A stretch of DNA of 49,368 bases from Chloroflexota bacterium (GCA_016875635.1 VGPD01000012.1:1-49368); one strand, 5' to 3'; counted from the stretch's first letter, positions 26,880-35,414 are shown. The notes: generated by a model not told the origin, from the sequence alone. Made by a program: numbers and translations.

Positions 26880-27707
26880 GTGCCGCACGTCGATGTGGAT
26901 GGCCTGGCGCTGAACGTCGACCGGTACGGCATGGGGCCGCCGGTGGTGCTGCTGCACGGCTTCACCGGTTCGCGCACCTCCTGGTACGACGTGGTCCGCG
27001 CGCTTGAGTCACAATTCACGACGCTGTCCGTCGACCTCGTCGGGCACGGCTGGTCGGGGTCACCGACCGCGCTGGAGCGGTACGAGATGTCGCGTGCGGT
27101 GGACGACCTGGTCGTGATGCTGCGGACGAGTGGTTTCGAACGCGCCGTGTGGGTGGGGTACTCGCTCGGCGGGCGCACCGCGCTGCAACTCGCGGTCCAG
27201 CACCCGGGAGCGGTCTCCGCGCTCGTGCTGGAGGGCGCCTCATCAGGGCTCCCGACCGAGCAGGAGCGCGCCGACCGGATCGCGGCCGACGAGGTGCTTG
27301 CGCGGAAACTGGAGACCGAGGGCGTTGAGGCGTTCATCGACTACTGGCAGTCGATCCCGCTCTGGGACTCTCAGAAGACGACCCTGACGGAGCCGCAGCG
27401 GGTCGCGCTGCGACAGCAGCGGCTTGCCCAGCGAGCGACCGGCCTCGCGAACTCGCTCCGCGGGATGGGGACCGGCTCCCAGATGTGGGTGGGTGACCGC
27501 CTTGGCGAGCTGAACGTGCCCGTTCTTCTCACAGCCGGTAGGCTGGACACGAAGTTCAGCGCCATTGCGGCCGAGATGGGCCAGGCGATCCCGGGCGCGC
27601 GCGTCGAGATCATCGATGACGCGGGGCACTGCGCCCACCTGGAGCAGCCAGTGGCGTTCAACGCGGTGCTGCTGGACTTCTTGCGAGGGATACGCGGCCG
27701 GCTTTAG
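26880..27707 (+). CDS. menH: SHCHC synthase MenH (alpha/beta hydrolase)
   Basis: Removes pyruvate from SEPHCHC to form SHCHC. 275 residues of the alpha/beta-hydrolase fold. Seen: VVLLHGFTGSRTSW (oxyanion region), nucleophile Ser in GYSLGGRTAL, Asp in TAGRLDTKF and His in DDAGHCAHLEQP. The frame is open back into menD; the GTG at 26880, preceded by ACGGGG, gives the expected MenH N-terminus. Family assignment relies partly on its place between menD and menB, since other small hydrolases look alike. Confidence 0.87.
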   Translation: MPHVDVDGLALNVDRYGMGPPVVLLHGFTGSRTSWYDVVRALESQFTTLSVDLVGHGWSGSPTALERYEMSRAVDDLVVMLRTSGFERAVWVGYSLGGRTALQLAVQHPGAVSALVLEGASSGLPTEQERADRIAADEVLARKLETEGVEAFIDYWQSIPLWDSQKTTLTEPQRVALRQQRLAQRATGLANSLRGMGTGSQMWVGDRLGELNVPVLLTAGRLDTKFSAIAAEMGQAIPGARVEIIDDAGHCAHLEQPVAFNAVLLDFLRGIRGRL

Positions 27708-27752
27708 CCCTTCGAGGGTTGCGCTGGCGCTCCACCGGGCGGGGGGATCACC

Positions 27753-28580
27753 GTGAACATCCGATGGCAGTCCGTGAAGCAGTACACGGACATCCTTTAC
27801 GACAAGGCCGAGGGGATCGCGAAGATCACCATCAACCGGCCGGAAGTCCATAACTCCTTTCGCCCCGGCACGCTCGACGAACTGGCCGAGGCGTTCCGTG
27901 ACGCGGCCCAGGACGACTCGATCGGCGTCGTCCTCTTCACCGGCGCCGGCGGCCGCGCCTTCTGTGCCGGCGGCGATCAGCGCGTCCGCGGCCATGCCGG
28001 ATACGTCGGTGAGAGCGGCAACCCGAGCTTGAACGTCCTCCCGCTCCAGCGGTTCATCCGTGAGATGCCGAAGCCGGTGATCGCGCTCGTCGCCGGGTAC
28101 GCGATCGGCGGCGGGCATGTGCTGCACGTGATCTGCGACATGACGATCGCGGCGGAGAACGCGCGCTTCGGCCAGACCGGCCCCCGCGTCGGTTCGTTTG
28201 ACGCCGGTTACGGCGTGTCGATGCTCGCCCGGCTCGTCGGGACGAAGAAGGCGCGAGAGATCTGGTACCTCTGCCGTCAGTACGACGCGCAGGAGGCGCT
28301 CCAGATGGGCCTCGTGAACAAGGTCGTCCCCCTCGACCAGCTGGAGGACGAGGGCGTCGAGTGGGCGCGCGAGATCCTCGCGAAATCGTCCACGGCGATC
28401 CGGTTCCTGAAGAACGCCTTCCTCGCGGACACGGACGGCGCGACCGGACTCCAGGTGCTCGCCGGCGACCTGACGATGCTCTACTACACGACTGACGAGG
28501 CGAAGGAAGGCCGCAACGCCTTCGTCGAGAAGCGAATGCCCGACTTCACGAAGTTCACCCGTCTGCCGTTCCACGGCTAG
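27753..28580 (+). CDS. menB: 1,4-dihydroxy-2-naphthoyl-CoA synthase MenB
   Basis: Crotonase-fold enzyme that closes the ring of o-succinylbenzoyl-CoA to DHNA-CoA. 275 residues. Seen: [31 protein letters not shown] (MenB-type loop), [19 protein letters not shown] and [12 protein letters not shown] with the MenB Asp. These set it apart from ordinary enoyl-CoA hydratases. GTG start with a very strong GGGGGGA upstream. Lies after menH and before menA. Confidence 0.95.
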   Translation: MNIRWQSVKQYTDILYDKAEGIAKITINRPEVHNSFRPGTLDELAEAFRDAAQDDSIGVVLFTGAGGRAFCAGGDQRVRGHAGYVGESGNPSLNVLPLQRFIREMPKPVIALVAGYAIGGGHVLHVICDMTIAAENARFGQTGPRVGSFDAGYGVSMLARLVGTKKAREIWYLCRQYDAQEALQMGLVNKVVPLDQLEDEGVEWAREILAKSSTAIRFLKNAFLADTDGATGLQVLAGDLTMLYYTTDEAKEGRNAFVEKRMPDFTKFTRLPFHG

Positions 28581-28596
28581 CGCGCGAAGGATCGAG

Positions 28597-29505
28597 ATGG
28601 CCCCGACTGCCCGCACGCTGCCGCGCCCCGGCTCCTTCCACGCCTGGCTGCTGGCTATCCGTCCGCCCACGCTGACGGCGGCGATCGTCCCCGTCCTCGT
28701 CGGCACCGGCGTGGCAATCCACGATGGCGTGCGGGCGCCGCTGGCGGCCTCCGCGGCGATGCTGGGGGCGCTGGCGCTTCAGGTGGGCGCGAACTTCGCG
28801 AACGACCTCTCGGACTTCCGCCGTGGCGCCGACAACGAGTCGCGTCTGGGTCCGCCGCGGGCGACGCAGCAGGGGCTGCTGACGCAGCGCCAGGTGCAAC
28901 AGGGGATCCTTTCCGCGTTCATGGTGGCGACCGCCGCCGGGCTCTATCTCGTGACGCAGGGTGGCTGGCCGATCATCGCGATCGGCCTCGCCTCGATGAT
29001 CGCCGCGCTGACCTACACCGGCGGGCCGTGGCCGTTTGGCTACCGGGGGCTCGGCGAGTTGTTCGTGTTCATCTTCTTCGGCGTGGTCGCGGTCGCGGGG
29101 ACGTATTACGTGCAGGCCGGGGCGGTGACCGGCGATGTCCTGGCTGCGGCGCTGCCGGTGTCTCTCACCGTCACGGCGATCCTCGTCGTGAACAACGTGC
29201 GGGACATCGACACGGACCGGCTCGCGGGTAAGTACACCATCGCGGTCTACCTCGGGCGGCGGCTTGCGCGTTTCGAGTTCGTGATGGTGGTCGTGATGGC
29301 ATACCTGTCGGCGGGGTCGCTGTGGCTGCTCGGCTCATTCTCCGGCTGGGTGCTGCTCTCGTGGGCCTCGGTGCCGGCGGCCGTCGTGCCGGTGGCCGCG
29401 GTCGTCGCGCGGACGGATGGTCCGAGCCTGAACAAGGCGCTGCGCTCGACCGCGCGGCTCCACCTGCTGTTCGGGATCCTGCTGGCGATCGGCGTCTCGT
29501 TCTAG
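28597..29505 (+). CDS. menA: DHNA polyprenyltransferase MenA
   Basis: Integral membrane UbiA-type prenyltransferase that attaches the isoprenoid tail to 1,4-dihydroxy-2-naphthoate. 302 residues, about eight to nine membrane helices. The two Asp-rich prenyl-diphosphate sites are NDLSDFRRGAD (about residue 68) and NNVRDIDTDRLAGK (about residue 190). The intervening GPPRATQQGLLT matches MenA rather than UbiA. 16 bases after menB with AAGGA before the ATG. Confidence 0.93.
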   Translation: MAPTARTLPRPGSFHAWLLAIRPPTLTAAIVPVLVGTGVAIHDGVRAPLAASAAMLGALALQVGANFANDLSDFRRGADNESRLGPPRATQQGLLTQRQVQQGILSAFMVATAAGLYLVTQGGWPIIAIGLASMIAALTYTGGPWPFGYRGLGELFVFIFFGVVAVAGTYYVQAGAVTGDVLAAALPVSLTVTAILVVNNVRDIDTDRLAGKYTIAVYLGRRLARFEFVMVVVMAYLSAGSLWLLGSFSGWVLLSWASVPAAVVPVAAVVARTDGPSLNKALRSTARLHLLFGILLAIGVSF

Positions 29506-29514
29506 CGTCCCCGT

Positions 29515-30633
29515 ATGACGAAGCCACCTCCGCATCCCACTGCCCTCCGCTGGCGGCCGTTTCGCCTTCCCCTGCGTGCCCGCTTCGAGGCCGCCCACGG
29601 GGCCACCGCCTCGCGTGATGGCGTGCTGATCGAGGTGCGCGATGCCGGCGGGCACACAGGAATCGGAGAGGCCTCCCCGTACCCCAGCCTCGGCGGTGGC
29701 ACCGTCGACGACGTGCTGACGCTGCTCGCGCGCCACGGGTTCGCGGTGTTCGAGGGCGGCGAGCTGTCGGGCGGGACGGGGGTGGAAGCGCTGCGTTGTG
29801 CCGTGGACGTGGCCACGCTGGACCTCGCGGGGCGGGTGGCCGGGAGGCCGGTCGCGGCGCTGCTCTCTGGCGCACCGGCGGCGTCGATCGCGGTGAATGC
29901 GGTCATCGGTGGCGGAACGCCGGAAGAGGTGGTCGGCTACGCCCTCGATGCCGTCCGGGCCGGTTACCGCGTGCTGAAGTTGAAGGTGGGAGTCGCTTCG
30001 CTCGCGGAGGAGGTGCGCCGGATCGCCGCCGTCCGCGCCGCCTGCCCGGATGCCGCGATCCGTCTAGACGCGAACGGGGCCTGGGACGAGGCTGCCGCAC
30101 GCGAGGCGGTCGAGGCGTTCGTACCATGTCGCATCGAATGGTTGGAGCAGCCTGTTCCCCCGTCTGAGTTCGAGGCGTTCGCTCGTCTGAACGCAGCCTC
30201 GCCCGTCCGGATCGGCGCGGACGAGTCGCTCACCGATCCAGTGCTCCGCGAATGGATCCTCGAGCGGCGCGCCGCGAGCGTCGTTGTGCTGAAGCCGATG
30301 ATGCTGGGCGGCGTACGGGCGGCGCTCGATGTCGGACGACGCGCGATCGATCGAGGGATGACCGTGGTGGTCACCACGACGTTCGATTCCTCGGTGGGGA
30401 CGGCGGCGGCGCTGCACCTCGCGGCCGCGCTCGGTGAGGTGGCGCCAGGCACGCCGGTTGCGCACGGTCTGTCGACCGGTGAACACCTGGGAGGCGACGT
30501 GGTCGAGGAAGCGTTCGTGCCGGTCGACGGCCGGATGGCGCTGTCCGCAGCACCCGGCCTGGGTATCGACGTAGATGAGGACGCCCTCGACGCGGTGGCG
30601 ACGGCGAGCTGGTCGGACTGGGTGCGCGCCTGA
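29515..30633 (+). CDS. menC: o-Succinylbenzoate synthase MenC
   Basis: Enolase-superfamily dehydratase converting SHCHC to o-succinylbenzoate. 372 residues: capping domain, then the barrel with Lys in VLKLKVG, metal ligands Asp in RLDANGAW, Glu in WLEQPVP and Asp in GADESLTD, and the second Lys in VVLKPMMLGG. Dipeptide epimerases share this layout; the position between menA and menE settles MenC. Its TGA shares one base with the menE ATG (TGATG). Confidence 0.92.
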   Translation: MTKPPPHPTALRWRPFRLPLRARFEAAHGATASRDGVLIEVRDAGGHTGIGEASPYPSLGGGTVDDVLTLLARHGFAVFEGGELSGGTGVEALRCAVDVATLDLAGRVAGRPVAALLSGAPAASIAVNAVIGGGTPEEVVGYALDAVRAGYRVLKLKVGVASLAEEVRRIAAVRAACPDAAIRLDANGAWDEAAAREAVEAFVPCRIEWLEQPVPPSEFEAFARLNAASPVRIGADESLTDPVLREWILERRAASVVVLKPMMLGGVRAALDVGRRAIDRGMTVVVTTTFDSSVGTAAALHLAAALGEVAPGTPVAHGLSTGEHLGGDVVEEAFVPVDGRMALSAAPGLGIDVDEDALDAVATASWSDWVRA

Positions 30634-32135
30634 TGCCCGGGGCGCCGCTCGACATCGCGCTCTCCGACTGGGTCGCGCTGCGCGCGCGCACGCATCCGTC
30701 GCACATCGCCCTCGAGTGCTCGGGGGAGCGATGGGACTACGCCACGCTGGAGATGCGGGTGGCTTCGGCGGCCGGGGCCCTGCGCGCGGAAGGCGTCGAG
30801 GCAGGCGAGCCGGTCGCGGTGCTCGCGAACAACGGCCTGCCGATCGCGCGCTTCGCGCACGCGGTCCCGCGGGCGGGCGGCCTGTTCATGCCGTTGAACG
30901 CGCGCCTCTCCGCGGACGAGATCACCTGGCAGTTGCAGGACAGCCGAACGCGCCTGCTCGTGCACGACGCCTCGCTGGCCGCGCTCGCGCACGAGGCCGC
31001 GGACGCGGCAGGGGTGCGGCTAGTCGCGATCGAGGACGCACGGTGGGATGCAGGCACACCGGTGGCCGCGCCGGAGGCGGTCGAGGCAGACCGTGCGCAC
31101 TCGGTGATCTACACCTCGGGCACGACCGGGCGGCCGAAGGGGGCGGTGCTGACGCACGGCAACTTCCACTGGAGCGCCGTGGCGAGCGCGGCGAACCTGG
31201 GCGTCGAGGCGGACGACCGCTGGCTTGCCTGCATGCCACTGTTCCATGTGGGCGGGCTCTCGATCCTGTTGCGCTCCGCGATCTACGGCACCACCGCTGT
31301 CATCCACGAGCGCTTTGAGGAGATGCGTGTCGACCACGCGTTGCGCGAGGGACGGGTCACGCTGCTCTCCGTGGTCGCGACGATGCTCCAGCGCGTCTTC
31401 GCCGTATCGCCCGAGCCGTTCCCGGTCACGCTGCGGGGCGTCCTCCTCGGTGGAGGTCCCGCGCCGCGCCCCCTGCTGGAGGAGGCCGCGCGCCGGGGAA
31501 TGCCGGTGCTGCAGACCTACGGGCTGACCGAGACCTGCTCGCAGGTCGCGACGCTGGGCCACGCCGACGCCCTGCGCAAACTCGGCTCGGCCGGACTGCC
31601 GCTGCTGGCCTCCACCGTGCGGATCGAGGTGGACGGGCGCGAGGCTGAGGCGGGCGAGGTAGGCGAGATCGTGGTGGCGGGCCCCACGGTCTGCGCGGGA
31701 TATCTCCACCGCCCGGAGGCGACTGCTGATGCGATCCGCCACGGCTGGCTGCACACGGGCGACCTGGGCTGGCGCGACAGCGAGGGCTATCTCTACGTCG
31801 CCGACCGGCGCGATGACCTGATCGTGAGCGGCGGCGAGAACGTCTACCCGGCGGAGGTGGAGTCCGCGCTCCTCGGATATCCAGGAATCGAGGAGTGCGC
31901 GGTGGTTGGCCTGCCGGACGACCGCTGGGGCGCGCGTGTGGTCGCGGTCGTCGTCCCGCATGCCGGAGTCGAGGCGCCCTCGCGGGCTGCGTTGGAAGCG
32001 CACCTGCGCAGCCGGCTCGCGGGGTACAAGCTGCCGCGCGAGATCATCGTGGAATCGGAGCCGCTGCCGAGGACGGCCTCCGGCAAACTCCAGCGACATC
32101 TGGTCCGCGCTCGCCTGCGAGGGATGCAGGACTAG
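30633..32135 (+). CDS. menE: o-Succinylbenzoate-CoA ligase MenE
   Basis: Adenylate-forming ligase, 500 residues, making o-succinylbenzoyl-CoA, the MenB substrate. Seen: the P-loop YTSGTTGRPKGAVLTHGN, QTYGLTETCSQV, TGDLGWRDSEGYLYV, RRDDLIVSGGENVYPAEVE and the C-terminal Lys in RTASGKLQRH. Pathway role rests on its place at the end of the men block; by sequence alone it is a general acyl-CoA ligase. The stop codon overlaps, tail to tail, the stop of the opposite-strand gene through a CTAG. Confidence 0.92.
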   Translation: MPGAPLDIALSDWVALRARTHPSHIALECSGERWDYATLEMRVASAAGALRAEGVEAGEPVAVLANNGLPIARFAHAVPRAGGLFMPLNARLSADEITWQLQDSRTRLLVHDASLAALAHEAADAAGVRLVAIEDARWDAGTPVAAPEAVEADRAHSVIYTSGTTGRPKGAVLTHGNFHWSAVASAANLGVEADDRWLACMPLFHVGGLSILLRSAIYGTTAVIHERFEEMRVDHALREGRVTLLSVVATMLQRVFAVSPEPFPVTLRGVLLGGGPAPRPLLEEAARRGMPVLQTYGLTETCSQVATLGHADALRKLGSAGLPLLASTVRIEVDGREAEAGEVGEIVVAGPTVCAGYLHRPEATADAIRHGWLHTGDLGWRDSEGYLYVADRRDDLIVSGGENVYPAEVESALLGYPGIEECAVVGLPDDRWGARVVAVVVPHAGVEAPSRAALEAHLRSRLAGYKLPREIIVESEPLPRTASGKLQRHLVRARLRGMQD

Positions 32136-32758
32136 ACGCCGGGCGCGGGCGTCCCGGTGACGGCGCGCCATCCCTGCGCCAGGAGCACGCGCGCGAACGC
32201 GGCCCCGGGGCAGTGGTTGCGCACGGCGAGCCCGTCGAATGACCCGTAGTAGCGGGTGAACACGTCGCGTCCATCCTCCAGCGCGAGCAGGCCGTCGCGA
32301 TACGCCTCGACCTCGCCCGACAGCGGCTCGTACGGCGTCCCGCACCGCGGCTCGCTCCAGACGACGGCCTCGAGGATCGCACGGACCGAATCGACGCCCG
32401 TGCGCACCTCGGCGAGACGCAGGTCCGGGATGGCGTGCTGTTCACCGGCCCGCGCGAGCGCCTGATGCATCGCGGTGTGCCATGCCGTGACGCGCGATTC
32501 GTCGGGCATCGAGTCCATCACCCGTGCGGTGTTGGCGACCACCGTCGTCTCGTCGAACAGGTCGGGCACCAGCCGCAGCAACTCGTGGAGGCGGGCGGCG
32601 AAGCCCGGCTCGAATTTGGAGACGAGCGCCTCCTCTTCGTCGACGCGGACCAGGCGGCGCGATTCCTCGATCCCCTGCCGCCGGATCCAGTCGAGGAGGG
32701 CCGCCTCGAAGGCGCGGTCGGTATGGGCGTCAACGGTCGGGTTGTCATCGATTGCCAC
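32132..32758 (-). CDS. Unrecognised cytosolic protein
   Basis: Not recognised. 208 residues, mostly helical and acidic in the first half, no signal peptide or membrane segment. Conserved-looking pieces are an N-terminal LLDWIRRQGIEESRRLVR block, a middle TAWHTAMHQALARAGEQH, and a C-terminal YYGSFDGLAVRNHCPGAAF that looks like an active or ligand site. The start GTG is inferred from the near-consensus GATACT six bases upstream. A longer open frame to 32905 would overlap the PHP gene's control region. It converges on menE and diverges from the PHP-MaoC gene. Confidence 0.6.
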   Translation of the reverse strand: MAIDDNPTVDAHTDRAFEAALLDWIRRQGIEESRRLVRVDEEEALVSKFEPGFAARLHELLRLVPDLFDETTVVANTARVMDSMPDESRVTAWHTAMHQALARAGEQHAIPDLRLAEVRTGVDSVRAILEAVVWSEPRCGTPYEPLSGEVEAYRDGLLALEDGRDVFTRYYGSFDGLAVRNHCPGAAFARVLLAQGWRAVTGTPAPGV

Positions 32759-32894
32759 GTCCGCAGTATCCGCCTGTCCGGCGATCCACGGCAGTCCCCG
32801 GACGGCGTACGGTATCGAGATTGACGAGGGAGCCTCCCAGCGACAGAATCGGGCCCGCCGCCCGACATCGCGGGCAGGCGTCGAGGGAGGCCCC

Positions 32895-34118
32895 GTGCCA
32901 GACACTGCCCAGACATTTCTCGATCTTCATGTCCACTCCTCGGAGGGCTCCGACGACGCCGGGGCGACGGTCGAGGGCTACCTCCGCTGGGTGGAGTCAC
33001 GCCGCAAGCTCGGCTTTCGGGTCGACGGCTTCGTCCTGACTGAGCACCGGCGGTATGACCCGAGCCGCGACTACTCCGAGCTCGCCGCCAGGTACAACGC
33101 CGTGGTGCTGCGCGGTGTCGAGCTGGAGACGGAGATCGGGCATGTGCTGGTCTACGGCGTGACACCCGAGTTCCTGAAGCATTTCGACCTCACGGACGTC
33201 TCGCTGCCGTACGCCGAGGTGTTCCGGGTGGCGTGGGAGACGGGCGGCGTCGCGGTGGGGGCCCACGCCGGCCGCCCGCGCATCGGCGCGGTCGAGCACT
33301 ACAACGAGCGCCAGGTTGACCTGAGCCCGGTGCGTGTGCTGGAGACGCTGAACGGCGGCAGCAACGACTACGAGAACGCACGCGCGCACGACCTAGCGCG
33401 GACGCACAACATCCGGGAGATCGGCGCGAGCGACGGGCACTTCGTTTCAGGCCTCGCGCGCTGCCTCACACGCTTCGACCACACCATCCGCACCATCGAT
33501 GACCTCGTCGCGGTGCTGCGCGACCCGGCGGGACGCTTCGTGCCGTTGCGACTGGAAGAGACCCTCGAGGGCGCCGAGATCACGGTGCGGCCCGGCCTCG
33601 AGGAACTGACCGCCATGCTTCCGCACACCAGCGGACAGGGCAGCCTCGGCGGGGACGCCCTCGAGTTCGACCGCTCGGTGATCGGGCGGGAGGTCCCCGG
33701 CGGACGGCTCGTGGTCACGGCGGAGTCCATCCGCGAGTACTGCGAGGCACTGGAGGAGACCAATCCGCTCTACCTCGACCACGAGTTCGCCTCGGAGGGG
33801 CTGTACGGGGGGATCATCGCGCCGCCGGGGCTGCTCCAGACGGCGCAACTCGGCTCGCCGCCGGACCCCAAGCTGAAGTTCGGCAACCTCGGGTTCCACG
33901 CCGGGTCGCGGCAGGAGTACTTCCTGCCGGTGCGGCCGGGCGATGTGCTGGAGGCCTACGTCTCGATCAAAGAGGTCTACGAGAAGACTGGCCGCTCCGG
34001 CCGCATGGTCTTCGTCGTCCGTCAGGCACGGTTCGAGAACCAGCACGGCGAGACCGTCGCGCTGCTGCAGAACTCTCACGTCCAGCGGGAACTGCAGGCA
34101 GGAGGCTCCGATGACTGA
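32895..34118 (+). CDS. PHP-domain / MaoC-type hot-dog fusion protein
   Basis: A 407-residue two-domain protein. Residues 8-215 form a PHP metallo-phosphoesterase-like domain with His12-x-His14, His51, Glu77, His83, His124 and Asp180-x-His182, so the metal site looks complete. Residues 255-400 are a MaoC-like dehydratase (hot-dog) domain of the N-terminal-half type (EETNPLYLDHEFA, then GIIAPPGLLQTAQ). GTG start with GGGAGG five bases upstream. The next gene, overlapping by eight bases, encodes a second MaoC-type half, so a hetero-oligomeric (R)-hydratase is likely. What the PHP part does for a hydratase is unknown. Confidence 0.83.
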   Translation: MPDTAQTFLDLHVHSSEGSDDAGATVEGYLRWVESRRKLGFRVDGFVLTEHRRYDPSRDYSELAARYNAVVLRGVELETEIGHVLVYGVTPEFLKHFDLTDVSLPYAEVFRVAWETGGVAVGAHAGRPRIGAVEHYNERQVDLSPVRVLETLNGGSNDYENARAHDLARTHNIREIGASDGHFVSGLARCLTRFDHTIRTIDDLVAVLRDPAGRFVPLRLEETLEGAEITVRPGLEELTAMLPHTSGQGSLGGDALEFDRSVIGREVPGGRLVVTAESIREYCEALEETNPLYLDHEFASEGLYGGIIAPPGLLQTAQLGSPPDPKLKFGNLGFHAGSRQEYFLPVRPGDVLEAYVSIKEVYEKTGRSGRMVFVVRQARFENQHGETVALLQNSHVQRELQAGGSDD

Positions 34119-34590
34119 AGCACGACCGACCGTGGTCCAGCGTTACCTCGAGGACATCGAGGTGGGCAACGAGTTCGTGGCCCATCAGCAGCCCACGACG
34201 GAGCACGTCATCTCGTTCCTCAACAACGGGCACAGCGGCCGTCCCGCCAACGCGATGAACGGCCGGTTCACCGATCCCGAGGTCGCGAAGGCGCAGGGCT
34301 TCCCGAAGCCGATCGTCCCCGGCGTCATGTCGGCCGCGATGCTCACGCGGGTCGTCACCGACTGGATGGGGCCGATGGGCCGGATCGTGAGCCTCGATGT
34401 CTCGTTCCGCCGGCCCGTCCTGCACGATGACAACCTCCGGTGCGTCGCGCTGGTCACCGACATCATTGGCGACGAGGCCTCCGAGATCACCAGCCCGGGG
34501 ATTGTGAGCCTGGACGTCACGCTGGAGAACGAGCGCGGCGAGAAGCCGCTCCAGGCGGCCGCCGTCGTGGAGCTTCCGCGCCGGGCGTAG
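34111..34590 (+). CDS. MaoC-family dehydratase
   Basis: A 159-residue single hot-dog domain, (R)-specific enoyl-CoA hydratase/MaoC type. Seen: an opening DIEVGNEFVAHQQPTTEHVISF, a middle PKPIVPGVMSAAMLTRV and SLDVSFRRPVLHDD, which are normal MaoC landmarks. GGAGG six bases upstream, and the start lies inside the last codons of the PHP-MaoC gene. Pairs of half-size MaoC genes commonly form heterodimers in which one half holds the catalytic Asp/His; that reading fits here but the substrate is unknown. Ends eleven bases from the convergent DsbA-like gene. Confidence 0.82.
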   Translation: MTEARPTVVQRYLEDIEVGNEFVAHQQPTTEHVISFLNNGHSGRPANAMNGRFTDPEVAKAQGFPKPIVPGVMSAAMLTRVVTDWMGPMGRIVSLDVSFRRPVLHDDNLRCVALVTDIIGDEASEITSPGIVSLDVTLENERGEKPLQAAAVVELPRRA

Positions 34591-34600
34591 GGCTCGCGCC

Positions 34601-35293
34601 TCAGGCCCTCGAAGGCTCGGGGGGCTGTGGCAGCGGCGTCTCGCGGCGTCGTGCCCCCAGTTGTTCGAGGACGCGCACGAACGTCGGGTACTCTTGTGCG
34701 CCGACCACGGCATACTTTCCATCGAAGATGAACGTCGGGATCGCCGTCACGCCGATGGCGTTCGCCTGGGCGATCCCCTCGTCGACCGCCTCAACCAGGG
34801 CCCCGGACTCCAGGTCGGCGCGCAGCGCCGCGCCGTCGAGCCCCGTCGCGGTCGCCTCCCGCACCAGGACATCGAGGTCCATCAGGCTCTCGTGGTCGGT
34901 GAAATGCGCTCGGAAAAGACGGCGATGGTACTCCAGCACCTGCTCAGGGTTGCCGTGCTCTGACACCCACTCGCCGGCCTCCAGCGCGCGGTGCGTGTGC
35001 GGCTGGAAGGTGCGTCCGCGGGCGAACTTGATGCCGAGGGCCTCACCGCGCAGTTCCATCGCGGACGGAGGCGTGTCGGGGGTCGTCGTCGGTGTGCGGG
35101 TGCGGCCCTCAGGAGGGATGGAGGGGTCGAGGAAGAACGGTGCCCACTCCAGCACCACGTCCCACTCGCGATACGCCCGCTCGACCTCCACGAGGCCGAC
35201 GTAGCACCACGGTCAGATGAAGTCGGAGACCACCACGATCGAGACCGGCTCGCGCCGGGCCTCGATCGCGTCGGAGGCAGGGTCGTTCGTCAT
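34601..35293 (-). CDS. DsbA/FrnE-type thiol oxidoreductase, probable selenoprotein (UPWC)
   Basis: Thioredoxin-fold DsbA/FrnE-family protein of 230 residues if TGA at codon 27 is read as selenocysteine. Frame is unbroken from the ATG (MTNDPASDAIEARR) to the TGA stop except for this codon. It falls exactly at the first Cys of the family's CPWCY site: VSDFI-TGA-PWCYVG. The downstream part has the family's helical insert and the cis-Pro loop ATAIPTFIFDGKY. A stem-loop with a G at the start of its loop lies about 21 bases after the TGA, as bacterial SECIS elements require. A TANNNT element six bases before the ATG supports that start. Without selenocysteine decoding only a fragment would be made from an internal start at 35191. 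Sequencing error (TGC to TGA) or a pseudogene are the alternatives. Confidence 0.8.
35181..35215 (-). promoter_or_regulatory. In-frame TGA with candidate bacterial SECIS hairpin
   Basis: The TGA occupies 35213-35215. Fourteen nucleotides... more exactly thirteen after it, on the minus strand, begins an 8-pair stem TCGGCCTC/GAGGTCGA (one G-U pair) with loop GTG at 35189-35191. Loop distance of 21 bases and a G in the first loop position agree with the general model of bacterial SECIS elements (established for fdhF-type and other selenoprotein mRNAs). Folding was done by eye only. Confidence 0.6.
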
Positions 35294-35299
35294 GCCGTC

Positions 35300-35305
35300 A
35301 GTGTA
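35300..35305 (-). promoter_or_regulatory. TANNNT element (TACACT) before the DsbA-like gene
   Basis: TACACT on the minus strand, six bases before the ATG. It supports initiation upstream of the in-frame TGA, and thus readthrough rather than an internal start. Confidence 0.4.
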
Positions 35306-35408
35306 GGCCAGCGGAGCGCCGGGCGACGGGCACGGTCCTGCCGGCCGCGGATGGGAGCCCTTCGCCGGATGAGGGGCCGGCACCTGACGTCCTGGCCCGT
35401 CCGCTCCC

Positions 35409-35414
35409 TATACT
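35409..35414 (+). promoter_or_regulatory. Candidate promoter (TATACT) of the crotonase gene
   Basis: TATACT, with CTGACG (4 of 6 to TTGACA) 19 bases upstream. The leader carries AAGGGG before the ATG. Confidence 0.4.

Noticed and set aside
24467-27337. 956-codon minus-strand frame under menF-menD-menH
   Set aside because: Spans several confident genes on the plus strand and shows only low-complexity sequence.
34601-35191. Short version of the DsbA-like gene starting after the TGA
   Set aside because: It would lack the whole CxxC active site and the first strand, has no ribosome site, and leaves the well-placed upstream ATG and promoter element unexplained.
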